This document shows, in pieces, positions 32,801 to 44,283 of a stretch of 64,000 bases of DNA. Origin of the DNA: Eriocheir sinensis. Lineage: Eukaryota > Arthropoda > Malacostraca > Decapoda > Varunidae. The stretch covers positions 20,710,519 through 20,774,518 of the forward strand of contig NC_066528.1 in assembly GCF_024679095.1 (NCBI RefSeq), given 5' to 3'. The notes below the pieces were generated by a model. That model did not search any database. It saw only the letters and a program-made list of their open reading frames with translations, and was not told where the DNA came from. The stretch's first letter is position 1. Every line of letters begins with the position of its first letter. Both the position numbers and the translations under genes were made by a program.

Positions 32801-35800
32801 GAGGCATTGAAGATAGGCAGCAAAAACTTCTCTGACTCCTCCTGGACAGTCCTGGCTAACTGAAAACAGCCTTGCTCTGCTTAGATGAGACTTGGTGTTG
32901 TTTGCATATATATTAGAGAATTGCTTTTATCTTTTTCACTGTTATGGTTTGAGGTATTGAAGATCGGCAACTTGGAACAAGCAAGTCTTTTTATCATTCA
33001 TCATACTGAAAACAGCCTTGCTCTGCTTAGGAATAACTTGGTATTGTTTGCATATATATTAAAGGATTGCTTTTATCTTTTTCACTGTTATGGTTTGAGG
33101 TATTGCAGATCGGCAACTCAGAACAAGATCTGCAAGTCTTTTTACCATTCATCATCATACTGAGAACAGCCTTGCTCTGCTTAGATATAACTTGGTATTG
33201 TTTGCATATATATTAGAGGATTGCTTTTATCTTTTTCACTGTTATGGTTTGAGGTATTGAAGATCGGCAACTCAGATCAAGCAAGTCTTTTTATCATTCA
33301 TCATACTGAAAACAGCCTTGCTCTGTTTAGATGTGACTTGGTATTGTTTGCATATATATTAGAGAATTGCTTTTATCTCATTCACTGTTATGGTTTGAGG
33401 TATTGAAGATCGGCAACTCGGAACAAGCAAGTCTTTTTACCTTTCATCATCATACTGAAAACAGCCTTGCTCTGTTTAGATGTGACTTGGTATTGTTTAC
33501 ATATATATTAGAGAATTGCTTTTATCTTTTCCACTGTTATGGTTTGAGGTATTGAAACAAGCAAGTCTTTTACCTTTCATCATCATACTTTACATATATA
33601 TTAGAGAATTGCTTTTATCTTTTTCACTGTTATGGTTTGAGGTATTGAAGATCGGCAACTCGGAACAAGCACATCTTTTTAGCCATAAGATATTCAGAGC
33701 ATTGTGTCATTAGTAAGACTTTCAACCTTAACTGCCCAGAGAATTGTGTTATATGTAAGACATCTTGATTTTAACCACAGAAAATTGTTATTAGTAAGAC
33801 ATTTTGACCATAAGCCATTCAGAGCATTACATCAGGAAGTCTTTTAACCCCTTGACTGTGGATTTCCTAGCAGAAGACCTCACCAAGCTACAGAAATGGA
33901 ACTAAAAGTGGCTGCTACAACTCAATGAAGAAAAATGTAAAGTCATGTACCTTGGGAGTGGAAATCCAGCATACCAATACCACATGGGAAACACTCCACT
34001 ATCCACCACAGAGGCAGAGAAAGACCTGGGACTATATGTTACCAGGCTACCAGTGAAAGCCAAATCCGTGCCAATCACAGTGGACGGGTTAATCTATTCA
34101 GAGCATCAGTGAAAGCCAAATCCGTGCCAATCACAGCGGACGGGTTAATCTATTCAGAGCATCAGTGAAAGACAAATCCGTGCCAATCGCAGCGGACGGG
34201 TTAATCTATTCAGAGCATCAGTGAAAGCCAAATCCGTGCCAATCACAGCGGACAGGTTAATCCATTCAGAGCATTATATCATTAGGAAGTCTTTTAACCT
34301 TAGGCCCTCCATAGCATTGTGTCCTAATCTCCCTGAGCATCGGTTTCGCATCCTATTGTTAGTCTTTAGCGGACAGTGTTGGGGTCTACAAGGCTGGTGT
34401 TGCATTGTACTCCCTGTGTTGAATTCTGTGATCCTCAGAGCGAATGACTCGGCTTGCGTAGGTAGCCCCCTGTAATGTAGAGTCAAGTCTGGTCGCTGTA
34501 TATTTTTGTAAGTTACACGGTATGGATTGAGCGCTTAGTTTGTTATGAAGACACGGTTAGTTGTGGTTAGTTTTATCCTTAACACTTTTGTCCGTAATTC
34601 TCAGATGCTTTGGGCTCTCACAACAACCATTTCTCAAGGCCATGAGTCGGGTTCACATCCATGGTGTAGAAGCCTTGTCAAACTATCACGAGGCTCATAA
34701 AACTACCCATGGAAACACTAACACAACAACCTCTATGAAAGCCTTGTCAAACTATTACTAGGCTCACAAAACTACCCATGGAAATACTAACACCACAGCC
34801 TCTATGAAAGTCTTGTCAAACTATCACGAGGCTTATAAAACTACCCATGGAAACACTAACACCACAACCTCTATGAAAGCCTTGTCACACTATCACTAGG
34901 CTCATAAAACTACCCATGGAAACACTAACACCACAACCTCTATGAAAGCCTTGTCAGACTGTCACTAAGCTCATAAAACTACCCATGGAAATACTAACAC
35001 AGCAGCCTCTATGAAAGCCTTGTCAGACTATCACTATTCTCATAAAACTACCCATGGAAATACTAACACAACAATCTCCATGAAAGCCTTGTCAAAGTAT
35101 CACTATTCTCATAAAACTACCCATGGAAACACTAACACCACAACCTCTATGAAAGCCTTGTCACACTATCACTAGGCTCATAAAACTACCCATGGAAATA
35201 CTAACACAGCAGCCTCTATGAAAGCCTTGTCACACTATCACTAGGCTCATAAAACTACCCATGGAAATACTAACACCACAGCCTCTATGAAAGCCTTGTC
35301 AAACTATCACTAGGCTCATAAAACTACCCATGGAAACACTAACACCACAACCTCTATGAAAGCCTTGTCAAACTACCACTAGACTCATAAAACTACCCAT
35401 GGAAATACTAACACCACAACCCCTACCAAAGCCTTACCAAATGTGTGTGTGAGAGCCTCGAAATGCTTAAGAATATGGACCTTTTTAGTAGTTTATCTAG
35501 ATCAATTTGCATCATCCTTGTATCTTATATGCATGAAGACGTTCCTATCATCACAGCTCTAGCTTATGTCACTGCTGGTGTTCTTTGGTTTTTAATACTC
35601 CAGCCCCTTTTAGACATGTTTAGGTTGCACTCAGGCCTGTAGTGTTTGTTATAGGTCACTCACTTCTTCTTTAAACTGCTCCCCTGCAAGCTTGCCATAA
35701 TGTGCTGTTTGTCATTCAGGGCTAAAGGGTTTGTTACAGGTTATTAATTCTTTTTTAAACTGCTCTCCTGTAAGCTTGACATAATATGCAGTTTGTCATT

Positions 35801-36809
35801 CAGGGCTAAAGGGTTTGTTACAGGTTACTCATTCTTTTTTAAACTGCCCCCATGCAAGCTTGATATAATGTGTACTTTTTAAATCATCACCAACACTTGG
35901 CCGGCAGTTCCGAGGAGAATAATGCCTAAACTAAAGGGTTTAAACGAGACTAAGACCCATGTGTACTAGTTCACTACAGTCAACCCACGCTTTTACGGAC
36001 CTCAGAATAATGAATCTCGGTTTTAATTAACTTTTTTGCCTTTTTGGAATGCTCAGTAATTGCCGAGTTATATTTGGTGGTGGGCGCCCGAGCACATACA
36101 CGAACGTTGGTCAGCATAACACAGTGTCCAGTGTGTCCAATTATATGATGACTGCATGTATATAAGTTTGCCGTCTTTCATCTGATATAACGAACAAGCT
36201 TTGTCATGTACGAACCAAGAGAGCCGGGTTTGATTCCCGGGCGGAGTGGAAAATTTGGGCGGCTTTTCCGATACCCTATGCCCCTGTCCACCCAGTAGTG
36301 AATGGGTACCAGGTATTAATTGGGGGTTGTGTCCCGTCTCCTGGGATCTGTTCGCTTCTCCTATAATTCCTTCCCCTTCTGTCTCTCTCCGGCATATGAC
36401 CACAGATGTTGTACCGATTAAACAAAACTTTTCAATTTTGTCATACACGGCAATGGTAGGAAATAGCGAATTTTCAGCTCATATAACAAAGTTCATTATA
36501 CCAAAACTTCAGGTTCCTCGTATATAACATCGCCCCTTTACCCCAACTGGTTCATAAAGCGAGGGTTTACTGTACTGTCATAAAATCTGTTTTCTTGCAC
36601 TCATAATACAGTCTTCCACAGCACTCACTCATAATCTTTTTTCTGCTTTTTATTTTATTTATGGTAATGGAAGCAGCTCAAGGGCTATGATTTGTCTTTC
36701 CTTTGTTTTGATTCGTCTCCTCCCTCGTAGGTCCAAGGTGAACATTGACAGTGGGAGCGCCAAGTTGCTGGAGGACTTCATGAGCAAAGTACCGTCTCAT
36801 TTGAAGTAG
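26817..36809 (+). CDS. ARL6IP5: PRA1 family protein 3 / ARL6IP5-like, four exons
   Basis: Coding exons are 26817-27004, 28040-28257, 29476-29611 and 36731-36809, all with GT-AG introns. Phases match at every junction (2, 1, 2), giving 206 aa against 188 in human ARL6IP5. Exon 1 has the family N-terminus (PLRSLDDFL) and [20 protein letters not shown]; exon 2 carries hydrophobic helices ([30 protein letters not shown]); exon 3 has the hallmark [15 protein letters not shown] and [13 protein letters not shown]; exon 4 ends [14 protein letters not shown], parallel to the human C-terminus. PRA1 proteins are four-helix ER/Golgi membrane proteins interacting with Rab/Arl GTPases; ARL6IP5 modulates glutamate transport and ER export in mammals. 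Exon 1 lies in GC-rich DNA with no TATA. If intron 3 is retained the frame stops after one Met. The function is by family; the locus structure is seen directly. Confidence 0.93.
27236..27267 (+). repeat. (TG)n microsatellite in intron 1
   Basis: A pure TG run of about 15 repeats. The rest of intron 1 (27005-28039) holds GC-rich G-tracts at 27050-27190, a dispersed T-rich repeat near 27905-27985 and poly-C near 28000. Confidence 0.9.
28754..28976 (+). mobile_element. TTAA-flanked MITE in intron 2
   Basis: TTAACCTGGTAGCAGCGGGG at 28754 and GCTGCTACCAGGTTAA ending 28976, with one full internal repeat. This is close to the shortest complete form of the family. Confidence 0.9.
29080..29425 (+). 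repeat. About 120-bp tandem repeat from a dispersed family
   Basis: Three copies of TTTATGAGCCTAGTGATAGT, GACAAGGCTTCTACACCATG and AACACTCATTAGAACCCAGC. The same phrases occur at 34.7, 41.4 and 47.5 kb. Confidence 0.85.
29620..30095 (+). repeat. CT-rich low-complexity with TTGTTAA-spaced units
   Basis: TCCTTCC-rich DNA punctuated by TCTCTCTTGTTAATGCACT-like phrases, spaced 60-120 bp. No coding content. Confidence 0.8.
30470..30760 (+). repeat. About 120-bp tandem repeat
   Basis: The phrase GCATCATAAGAGAGGGAGAC ... GACTTCAGTGGGTACTTCCA occurs twice, with partial flanking copies. Confidence 0.85.
30985..31265 (+). repeat. About 155-bp direct repeat, two copies
   Basis: Both copies share GTGTATCTACTGCACAAGAA and AGTAGGAATTTAAGC. 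Confidence 0.85.
31330..32260 (+). repeat. About 130-140 bp tandem array, about seven copies
   Basis: Units share GATAATTAGTCTACAGATCT, TGTCAGCAGAGATTAGTGTG and ACTTCATTTAAGACGAGTGT. Open frames across it differ from unit to unit, so coding is unlikely. Confidence 0.92.
32700..33690 (+). repeat. About 145-bp tandem array, about seven copies
   Basis: Units contain TATATTAGAGAATTGCTTTT, CACTGTTATGGTTTGAGGTA and AACAGCCTTGCTCTGCTTAG. Confidence 0.92.
33855..34045 (+). pseudogene. CR1-like reverse transcriptase fragment in intron 3
   Basis: It reads [14 protein letters not shown], an in-frame stop, then [20 protein letters not shown] and [11 protein letters not shown]. This is the RT segment after the FADD box, as in the LINE at 9721. 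Confidence 0.8.
34046..34270 (+). repeat. 57-bp tandem repeat, four copies
   Basis: CAGTGAAAGCCAAATCCGTG followed by CCAATCACAGCGGACGGGTT repeats directly after the LINE fragment. Confidence 0.9.
34650..35440 (-). repeat. About 80-bp tandem array of the GACAAGGCTTTC family
   Basis: About ten units containing AAAACTACCCATGGAAACAC and CTCTATGAAAGCCTTGTC. This is the reverse-strand form of the dispersed family seen at 16.4, 29.1, 41.4 and 47.5 kb. Confidence 0.9.
35640..35885 (+). repeat. About 95-bp tandem repeat, 2.5 copies
   Basis: GTCATTCAGGGCTAAAGGGT and TTTAAACTGCTC recur in order. Confidence 0.8.
36205..36440 (+). mobile_element. tRNA-derived SINE, family 1, in intron 3
   Basis: B-box region GAGCCGGGTTTGATTCCCGG, then the body shared with 16940-17165, ending once in CCGATTAAACAAAACTTTTC. 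It lies about 300 bp before the last PRA1-gene exon. Confidence 0.85.
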
Positions 36810-36959
36810 TACGGGAGAACACGGCCTCCTCCTCCTCCTCTTCCCCCTTGGCCTTCACTGTTAATACCAATGCCTGTGATCTGCTTGCAACCTTGTTTTG
36901 TCCACCCCTGTCTCTGCCGTCGCCGCTGCACCAGGCTTACTGCACGACACACCTTCGCC

Positions 36960-39085
36960 TCTGAGCAGTGAATGATTTTGGTGAGGGCAGTTACGAGGGA
37001 ATGCTACCATCGTAAAGTCCCCAGATGAAGTACTTTGTCGTCTTGCATCTTTACACTCCGGCAATGAACTGAATTTGGCTTTGGTGAGGGCAGTTACGAG
37101 GGTGATTTCCTGGCATGTTTGAGGTCTCTGGATGAAGGAAATGCTATGTCGTCTAATGTTAAGGTACCTGTCCACTGTTCTTTGTTCCTACCTTGCATTG
37201 ACCTGTTTTTTTTCTCATTTTTCATTTACTGTTCTCATTTTCCTATTGTGGGTTGGACGGGAAAAGGTTGTTACTAGCCCTCCTTGGTACTTTAAATTGT
37301 AAACTGAAGTATCTTAGAAATTAAAACTGGCTTACATTCAAGTTTAGACATCTTCACACTCCGGCAATGAACTGAATTTGGCTTTGGTGAGGGCAGTTAC
37401 GAGGGTGATTTCCTGGCATGTTTGAGGTCTCTGGATGAAGGAAATGCTATGTCGTCTAATGTTAAGGTACCTGTCCATTGTTCTTTGTTCCTACCTTGCA
37501 TTGTTCTGTTCTTCTTCTCCTTTTTCATTTACTGTTCTCATTTTCCTATTGTGGGTTGGACGGGAAAAGGTTGTTACTAGCCCTCCTTGGTACTTTAAAT
37601 TGTAAACTGAAGTATCTTAGAAATTAAAACTTGCTTACATTCAAGTTTAGACATCTTCATGCCCCAGCAATGAACTGAATTTGGCTTTGGTGAGGGCAGT
37701 TACGAGGGTGATTTCCTGGCATGTTTGAGGTCTCTGGATGAAGGAAATGCTATGTCGTCTAATGTTAAGGTACCTGTCCATTGTTCTTTGTTCCTACCTT
37801 GCATTGTTCTGTTCTTCTTCTTCTCCTTTTTCATTTACTGTTCTCATTTTCCTATTGTGGGTTGGACGGGAAAAGGTTGTTATTTGGTACTTTAAATTGT
37901 AAACTGAAGTATCTTAGAAATTAAAACTGGCTTACATTCAAGTTTAGACATCTTCATGCCCCAGCAATGAACTGAATTTGGCTTTGGTGAGGTGATTTCC
38001 TGGCATGTTTGAGGTCTCTGGATGAAGGAAATGCTATGTCGTCTAATGTTAAGGTACCTGTCCACTGTTCTTTGTTCCTACCTTGCATTGACCTGTTTTT
38101 CTTCTCCTTTTTCGTTTACTGTTCTCATTTTCCTATTGTGGGTTGAACGGGAAAAGTTTGTTACTAGCCCTCCTTGGTACTTTAAATTGTAAACTGAAGT
38201 ATCTTAGAAATTAAAACTTGCTTACATTCAAGTTTAGACATCTTCATGCCCCAGCAATGAACTGAATTTGGGTTTGGTGAGGGCGGGTGATTTCCTGGCA
38301 TGTTTGAGGTCTCTGGATGAAGGAAATGCTATGTCTAATGTTAAGGTACCTGTCCACTGTTCTTTGTTCCTACCTTGCATTGACCTGAAGTTTGTTACTA
38401 GCCCTCCTTGGTACTTTAAATTGTAAACTGAAGTATCTTAGAAATTAAAACTGGCTTACATTCAAGTTTAGACATCTTCATGCCCCAGCAATGAACTGAA
38501 TTTGGCTTTGGTGAGGGCAGTTACGAGGGTGATTTCCTGGCATGTTTGAGGTCTCTGGATGAAGGAAATGCTATGTCGTCTAATGTTAAGGTACCTGTCC
38601 ACTGTTCTTTGTTCCTACCTTGCATTGTTCTGTTCTTCTTCTTCTCCTTTTTCATTTACTGTTCTCATTTTCCTATTGTGGGTTGGACGGGAAAAGGTTG
38701 TTACTAGCCCTCCTTGGTACTTTAAATTGTAAACTGAAGTATCTTAGAAATTAAAACTTGCTTACATTCAAGTTTAGACATCTTCATGCCCCAGCAATGA
38801 ACTGAATTTGGGTTTGGTGAGGGCAGTTACGAGGGTGATTTCCTGGCATGTTTGAGGTCTCTGGATGAAGGAAATGTTATGTCGTCTAATGTTAAGGTAT
38901 CTGTCCACTGTTCTTTGTTCCTACCTTGCATTGACCTGTTTTTCTTCTCCTTTTTCATTTACTGTTCTCATTTTCCTATTGTGGGTTGGACAGGAAAAGG
39001 TTGTTACTAGCCCTCCATGGTACTTTAAATTGTAAACTGAAGTATCTTAGAAATTAAAACTTGCTTACATTCAAGTTTACGTGTA
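36960..39085 (+). repeat. About 300-bp satellite, seven units, in the PRA1-gene 3' region
   Basis: Units start near 37046, 37352, 37653, 37950, 38240, 38474 and 38783, and share GAACTGAATTTGGCTTTGGT, CTGGCATGTTTGAGGTCTCT and TAGAAATTAAAACTKGCTTA. A divergent half unit begins near 36960, only 150 bp after the ARL6IP5 stop. Internal deletions make some units shorter. Most units carry the ATTAAA poly(A)-signal variant. Confidence 0.93.
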
Positions 39086-39229
39086 GACAAAAAAATGTGG
39101 TTATTCAGTATTCACATAAAGTTCAGTATCCCCCAAAATTTGCATTGACTCATATTGTCTACACATAAATTGAGTTGTGATTATCTTAAGCAATTTGAAC
39201 TCTTAGGCTCTAAAAAATTTGCCTTACAT

Positions 39230-39620
39230 TCAGTTTACATATAAACGAAAATGTGATTATTCAGTATTTTACCTCCACTAAGGTCTTGAAAACTTGTCTG
39301 ATCTGAAGGTACATAATGTGATGATTGGGGAGCATCATGAATTCACTCCACACTCTCCTTATTCATTACTTTTTGTGCCCTCCATGGACTTATATTCAGC
39401 TAAGTTATTCAGTATTTTACCTCAACTAAGATCTTGAAAACTTGTCTGATCTGAAGGTACATAATGTGATGATTGGGGAGCATCATGAATTCACTCCACA
39501 CTCTATCTATTAATTATTTTTTGTGCCTTCCATGGACTTGTATTCAGCTAAGTTATTCAGTATTTTACCCAAACTCTAGGCTCTTAAAAGTATCTCTAAT
39601 TTAACGATGCATGAAGTAAT
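39230..39620 (+). repeat. About 135-bp tandem repeat, 2.5 copies
   Basis: GTTATTCAGTATTTTACCTC and TGATTGGGGAGCATCATGAA recur twice fully and once in a diverged form. Confidence 0.85.
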
Positions 39621-39789
39621 GAATAGGGAGCATCGCAGATCTCCCTTCACTCTGTGCTATACATCACTCAACACCTTACTTCATCTTGGGGTGCTTAGAT
39701 ATGTGATTTCTGTGTATCAAAAGTTCCCTGGGTGAGATGGAAACATGAAGGAGCTGTGTACCCATTCTTACTGGTTCATGATAAATACA

Positions 39790-40320
39790 AGTTAAAAAAT
39801 CCCTCACACACAACACATGGGAAGAATGACGAATGAGAGACTTAGATAAACTAACGCTAGAAAGAAAATGAACTATAATGAACCTAAGATACTGTCATTA
39901 GGGATTCAAGGTAAACAGAAGTCCAGAAATCCTTCATATGCAGCCAGTGGAAATTAGGACGAATGGGAGACTTGACTAAACTAATCAAACAGAAGATGAA
40001 CTATAATGAACCTAAGATACTGTCATTGGGGGATTCACGGTAAATATGTTAGTCCAGAAATCCTTTACACGCAACCCATGGGAAGCTGGATAACTATGAG
40101 ACTTTGGTTAACTTCTGAACTTTAAGAAAACACAAAAAACTGGATGAGTGGGAGACTTTGGTTAACTTCTTCTGAACTTCAAGAAAACACGGAAAGTTGG
40201 ACAAAAGGGAGACTGGTTAACTTCTTTTGAACTTCAAGAAAACAAAAAAACTGGACAAGTGGGAGACTGGTTAACTTCTTCTGAACCTCAAAGAAAAAAC
40301 ACTCGCTCTATACTTCCTCA
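39790..40320 (+). repeat. Diverged tandem repeats (AACATAGGAG-type and GAGACT-type)
   Basis: Two approximately 130-bp units share CTATAATGAACCTAAGATAC and TCCAGAAATCCTT; then three short units share GGGAGACTTTGGTTAACTTC-like phrases. Confidence 0.75.
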
Positions 40321-40479
40321 CTCAGGGAACTTGTGATGCCTCTGTTGTTAAATATAATCAAAAGTTAACTATATAAGTGTGATTCTGGCTGGTTGGTTGA
40401 TTTATTATATGTATTGGCTCATTTATCACATGCTTTATCCCATCCCATTCTTGCCCACTGCTTCAGCCTCTCAGATCTG

Positions 40480-41395
40480 GCAGGATCGGGCATTGGAGAG
40501 GCTGCGGCAAGGGACAGATGTAGTTGGGAGCATATCATTGACTGTGTAACCTCTTAAGAAAGTATAGGAAAGCTTGACAATGGAGAGACTGCGGCAAGGG
40601 ACAGATGTAGTTGGGAGCATATCATTGACTGTGTAACCTCTTAAGAAAGTATAGGAAAGCTTGACGTTGAACAGAAGATGAGCTATTGTGAGTGATATTG
40701 TTTGGGTTATGCTCTATCTTGTAAGGGCAGGATAGTGTAGCTGCCTCATGGGTCGGTAACATTATGGGAAAGCCTGACATTGAACAGAAGATAAGCTATG
40801 GTGATTGTCCCATACATAGTGAGTGATATTGTTCGGTATATTCTCCAGTAAGGGCAGGATAGTATAGCCACCACATAGATTGGAAACATTCACATCATTC
40901 CCGTAAGTCGGCCAGTAAAGTATCTAATCTACATATCAGGGAGAAGAAACACTCGTAAAATTTCAGTCGTGGTGTGAAAATATACTCCTGTAATGTCTCG
41001 GTCACAACTACTCCTGAGACTCTTGGAAGTAGTTGTTTTTTTATGCCTCGGCTCATATTTTTGTAGTTTCATGCCCCTGATGTGAAGGTATTTACACTGA
41101 CAGTAGAGCAATCCCACAGTCCCACAACAATGGCTTAAGTCCCCCTAACCAAACAGCTGCAAAGTTTTTCATAGTTTCTTACCCTGATGTGAAGGCATTT
41201 CCCCTGACAATAGTTCCACAGTACCACAAGAATGATTTAAGTCCCCCTAACTGAACAGCTGCCAGGTTTTTCATAGTTTCTTACCCTGATGTGAAGGCAT
41301 TTCCCCCTGACAATAGTTCCACAGTACCACAACAATGATTTAAGTCCCCCTAACCAAACAGCTGCCAGGTTTAAGACTATGGGTCGCATTATAAG
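40480..41395 (+). repeat. Several two- to three-copy tandem repeats
   Basis: A 92-bp duplication (GAGAGGCTGCGGCAAGGGAC, 40495-40680), a pair at 40680-40880 with GAACAGAAGATGAGCTATTG, and a three-copy unit of about 110 bp at 41080-41390 with CCTGATGTGAAGGCATTTCC. Confidence 0.8.
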
Positions 41396-41399
41396 ACAC

Positions 41400-41860
41400 T
41401 TCACTGCCCTAGAACACCTATTTGACAAGGCTTTTGTAGGAGTTGTGGCCATTTCCAGGAGTAGCTTTATGACCCTGGTGGTAGTGTGTCCCTTCCTCTG
41501 TACGATGATGATGAACACCTATTTGATAAGGCTTTCGTAGGAGTTGTGGCCATTTCCAGGAGTAGCTTTATGACCCTGGTGGTAGTGTGACCCTTCCTCT
41601 GTACGATGATGATGAACACCTATTTGACAAGGCTTTCGTAGGAGTTCTGGCCATTTCCAGGAGTAGCTTTATGACCCTGGTGGTAGTGTGACCCTTCCTC
41701 TGTACAATGATGATGAACACCTATTTGACAAGGCTTTCGTAGGAGTTCTGGCCATTTCCAGGAGTAGCTTTATGACCCTGGTGGTAGTGTGACCCTTCTT
41801 CTGTACCACGAACCTCAAGAAACACTCACTATAACCCGACTGACCCCCTCTTTGACCTTT
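41400..41860 (+). repeat. 113-bp tandem array of the GACAAGGCTTTC family
   Basis: Four near-identical units contain ACCTATTTGACAAGGCTTTC and GGAGTAGCTTTATGACCCTG. The last unit continues into the fuller element (AACACTCACTATAACCCGAC) seen also at 47.5 kb. Confidence 0.92.
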
Positions 41861-42329
41861 AGAAATGGCTGATGTGAGGAGCGAAAGTGTCTTATAATCT
41901 GACCTATACCGTGAGTCGAAGATCTACCCTTAAGAGCTAGTCACTGTTATGTTAGTGCCACACCGATTGACGCACCTTTGTTTGTTACTACTCGCTATGA
42001 TCTACTAGCACTAATGACCACACGCACTGCATTATTACTACTATTACTACTACTACTATTAAGCGTGTAGATGATTTGAATAAAGTTATTTTTGAGGTAA
42101 AGTCGGCCTGTCCTTTATAATATTACTTCCCCATCTTTAGCTTAAGTCTTGGACCTAAACATTGCTCAAGGATGATATTGACACTCCCCCACTTCACATA
42201 TTGGCACTCGTCTTTCTCCCATTCCTGGCCCTCTTGTCATGCCTCGTCCCTATTCCCTAGCATGGGTGAGTCTTTATGCTCCTGCTAAATGGAGTTAATC
42301 AGCTGCTGTAAGTCTGTTTATCAGGAGGT

Positions 42330-42600
42330 TAGGGAACAAGAACTGGTGGGCTGCATAACTCCTGTGTCCCTAACCTGATACAAGCTAACCAGAACCAGCT
42401 TGCCCAAGTTTCTAACAGGAGGTGAATGAACAAGATCATGTGGGCTGCCTAACAATTCCCGTGTCCCTAACCTAATACAAGCTAACCAGAACCAGCTTGC
42501 CCAAGTTTCTAACAGGAGGTGAATGAACAAGGTCTAGTGGGCTGCTTAACAATTCCTGTGTCTGTGATTGTAACCAGCCTAACTAACCTGATGCAAGCTA
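42330..42600 (+). repeat. About 90-bp tandem repeat, 2.7 copies
   Basis: GTGGGCTGCATAACTCCTGT ... CTAACCAGAACCAGCTTGCC repeats. From 42601 to 43450 I see no repeat and only a possible short exon after TTCTCTCTACAG at 42975, which stops within about 17 codons. Confidence 0.85.
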
Positions 42601-43451
42601 AACTGATCCAAGCAAGCCTGATCGAGTGGCAGCACAAGTGTGACGTCTGGAGCACACTCACTGACTTGTGGAGGGAGGCTTCATCTCTGTAGTGACTTCC
42701 CGAGTGTGGCTTCATCTCCTGACAGAAAGAGTAAGTGTGTACATGTGTGTTGGTGTGGATGGCAGCTGTGAGTAGATATCCATAACACTTGCAGAGATGG
42801 ATATATAAAGTTATGTAATGTTAAGTTAGCTCTAGTAGTTAATAATAAGAAAAAAATGTTATTCTGATCATTACTTACATAATTTTAATTCATAATTATA
42901 TATGCATATGGAAACATGGAATAGCAGGCTCAGGTATGGTATGGTTGTTATATTACTAAGTTTATTCTCTCTACAGGAGCTACATTGGAGGAAGTGAACA
43001 CAAACAAAGCAGCTAAGGAGACACTGTAAGGACTAACCAGAATGAGAGCTGTAAGGAACTTCAGTGTATTTGGTCTACAAGGAATGGAGTGTTGATTAAA
43101 GTGGACCCAAACCAGTTGTAGACAATGAAAACAAAGGAGCATCTCTGGCAGCAAGATGTGCAGCCCACCAGCCTTCATAATGCAAAGGGAAAGGCTCTTC
43201 AGGCTCAAGTAGGTGTGTCCATGTTGGTTGTTTGGGGCCTAGAGTAGCCTGCAAAAGTTTAACCCACACATCCCCTTCCTATACTTCCCCTATACTAAAA
43301 CCTAGAAAAATTTATCAGTTATTTATTTTACCCTTGCTTGTATAATTACTTTACTATACTCAGCTTCCCATTAGCTCTACATGGCCTCAGCGCTCATCTC
43401 CATCACATTGCCTCTTGAGTCTGTGGTGTCAGGTAACCCCAATACCTCGGA

Positions 43452-43657
43452 ACACAGGGCCTGTGTGACATCCAGGTTACCATAGTTTACCTTCCCCAGG
43501 TTTAAATTTATCCACCAGCCCAAAAAAGAGAGGATGAACGGCTGGGTGGGTTGTGTGACTGCCTACCTAGCTGTTCTTCCTCCCTACCTGACTGGATGAT
43601 GAATGGGTACCTGGGGAAACCAAACCGTGGTAACTTGGATGTCACGCTGCCCTGTGT
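43452..43657. repeat. Inverted repeat with about 49-bp arms
   Basis: Arm 1 (43452-43501, ACACAGGGCCTGTGTGACAT...) matches the reverse complement of arm 2 (43609-43657) at most positions, with a spacer of about 107 bp. Probably a foldback element or two head-to-head SINE ends. 43660-44270 is AT-rich and unremarkable. Confidence 0.8.
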
Positions 43658-44283
43658 TACGGGGTGATGGTTCTCCCCTCCACACAGACTCAAGGGCAGC
43701 TCAGTGATACTCATCAGCTTGTCCTCTTGTGGTTTTGCAGACATTTTAGTTTGGCCATTTTTTACTCCTCTGCTGATAGTGCTTCAGTGGTGTTGCTGTG
43801 CTTTTACTTGTTAACCTTATGCTAATGTTGGTGTGTAATTTAAGAAGTCAGCATGAAATATAAAGAAATATACACTAAATGTCTAAATTATAGATAAATT
43901 CCTTTAAAACTGACTAATGAACATGACTTCTGTCAAATATATGCGCATAGAAGCTTAAATATATACTAAATAGGTCTAAATTATAGCAAAATTCCTATAA
44001 AAATGGTCAACTGAACAAGAAACCTGACAAAAATATGCTCTAAGTAGCCTAAAAAAATTGTACCTAAAAAAACTGTACTAAGTCACTAAGTCATAACTAC
44101 CTCAGCCAGGCTCCGGAGATTAACTGGAAGCTTTTTCTCTTAAATCAAACCAGAGGAGTGTGCGGGTCAGTGTATTTATTGAGCAGCCTTCCATACAAAG
44201 CAGAACAAACCCTTGATAGTGTAGCAGTTCAGAGTAATCTTTAGTTCGAGATCTTTGATGTAAATCTTCTCTTTCAGGTGTGG

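Noticed and set aside
43508..43744. 78-codon minus frame beginning MSAKPQEDKLMSITELPLSL
   Set aside because: It overlaps the inverted repeat at 43452-43657 and has no recognisable domain or exon boundaries.
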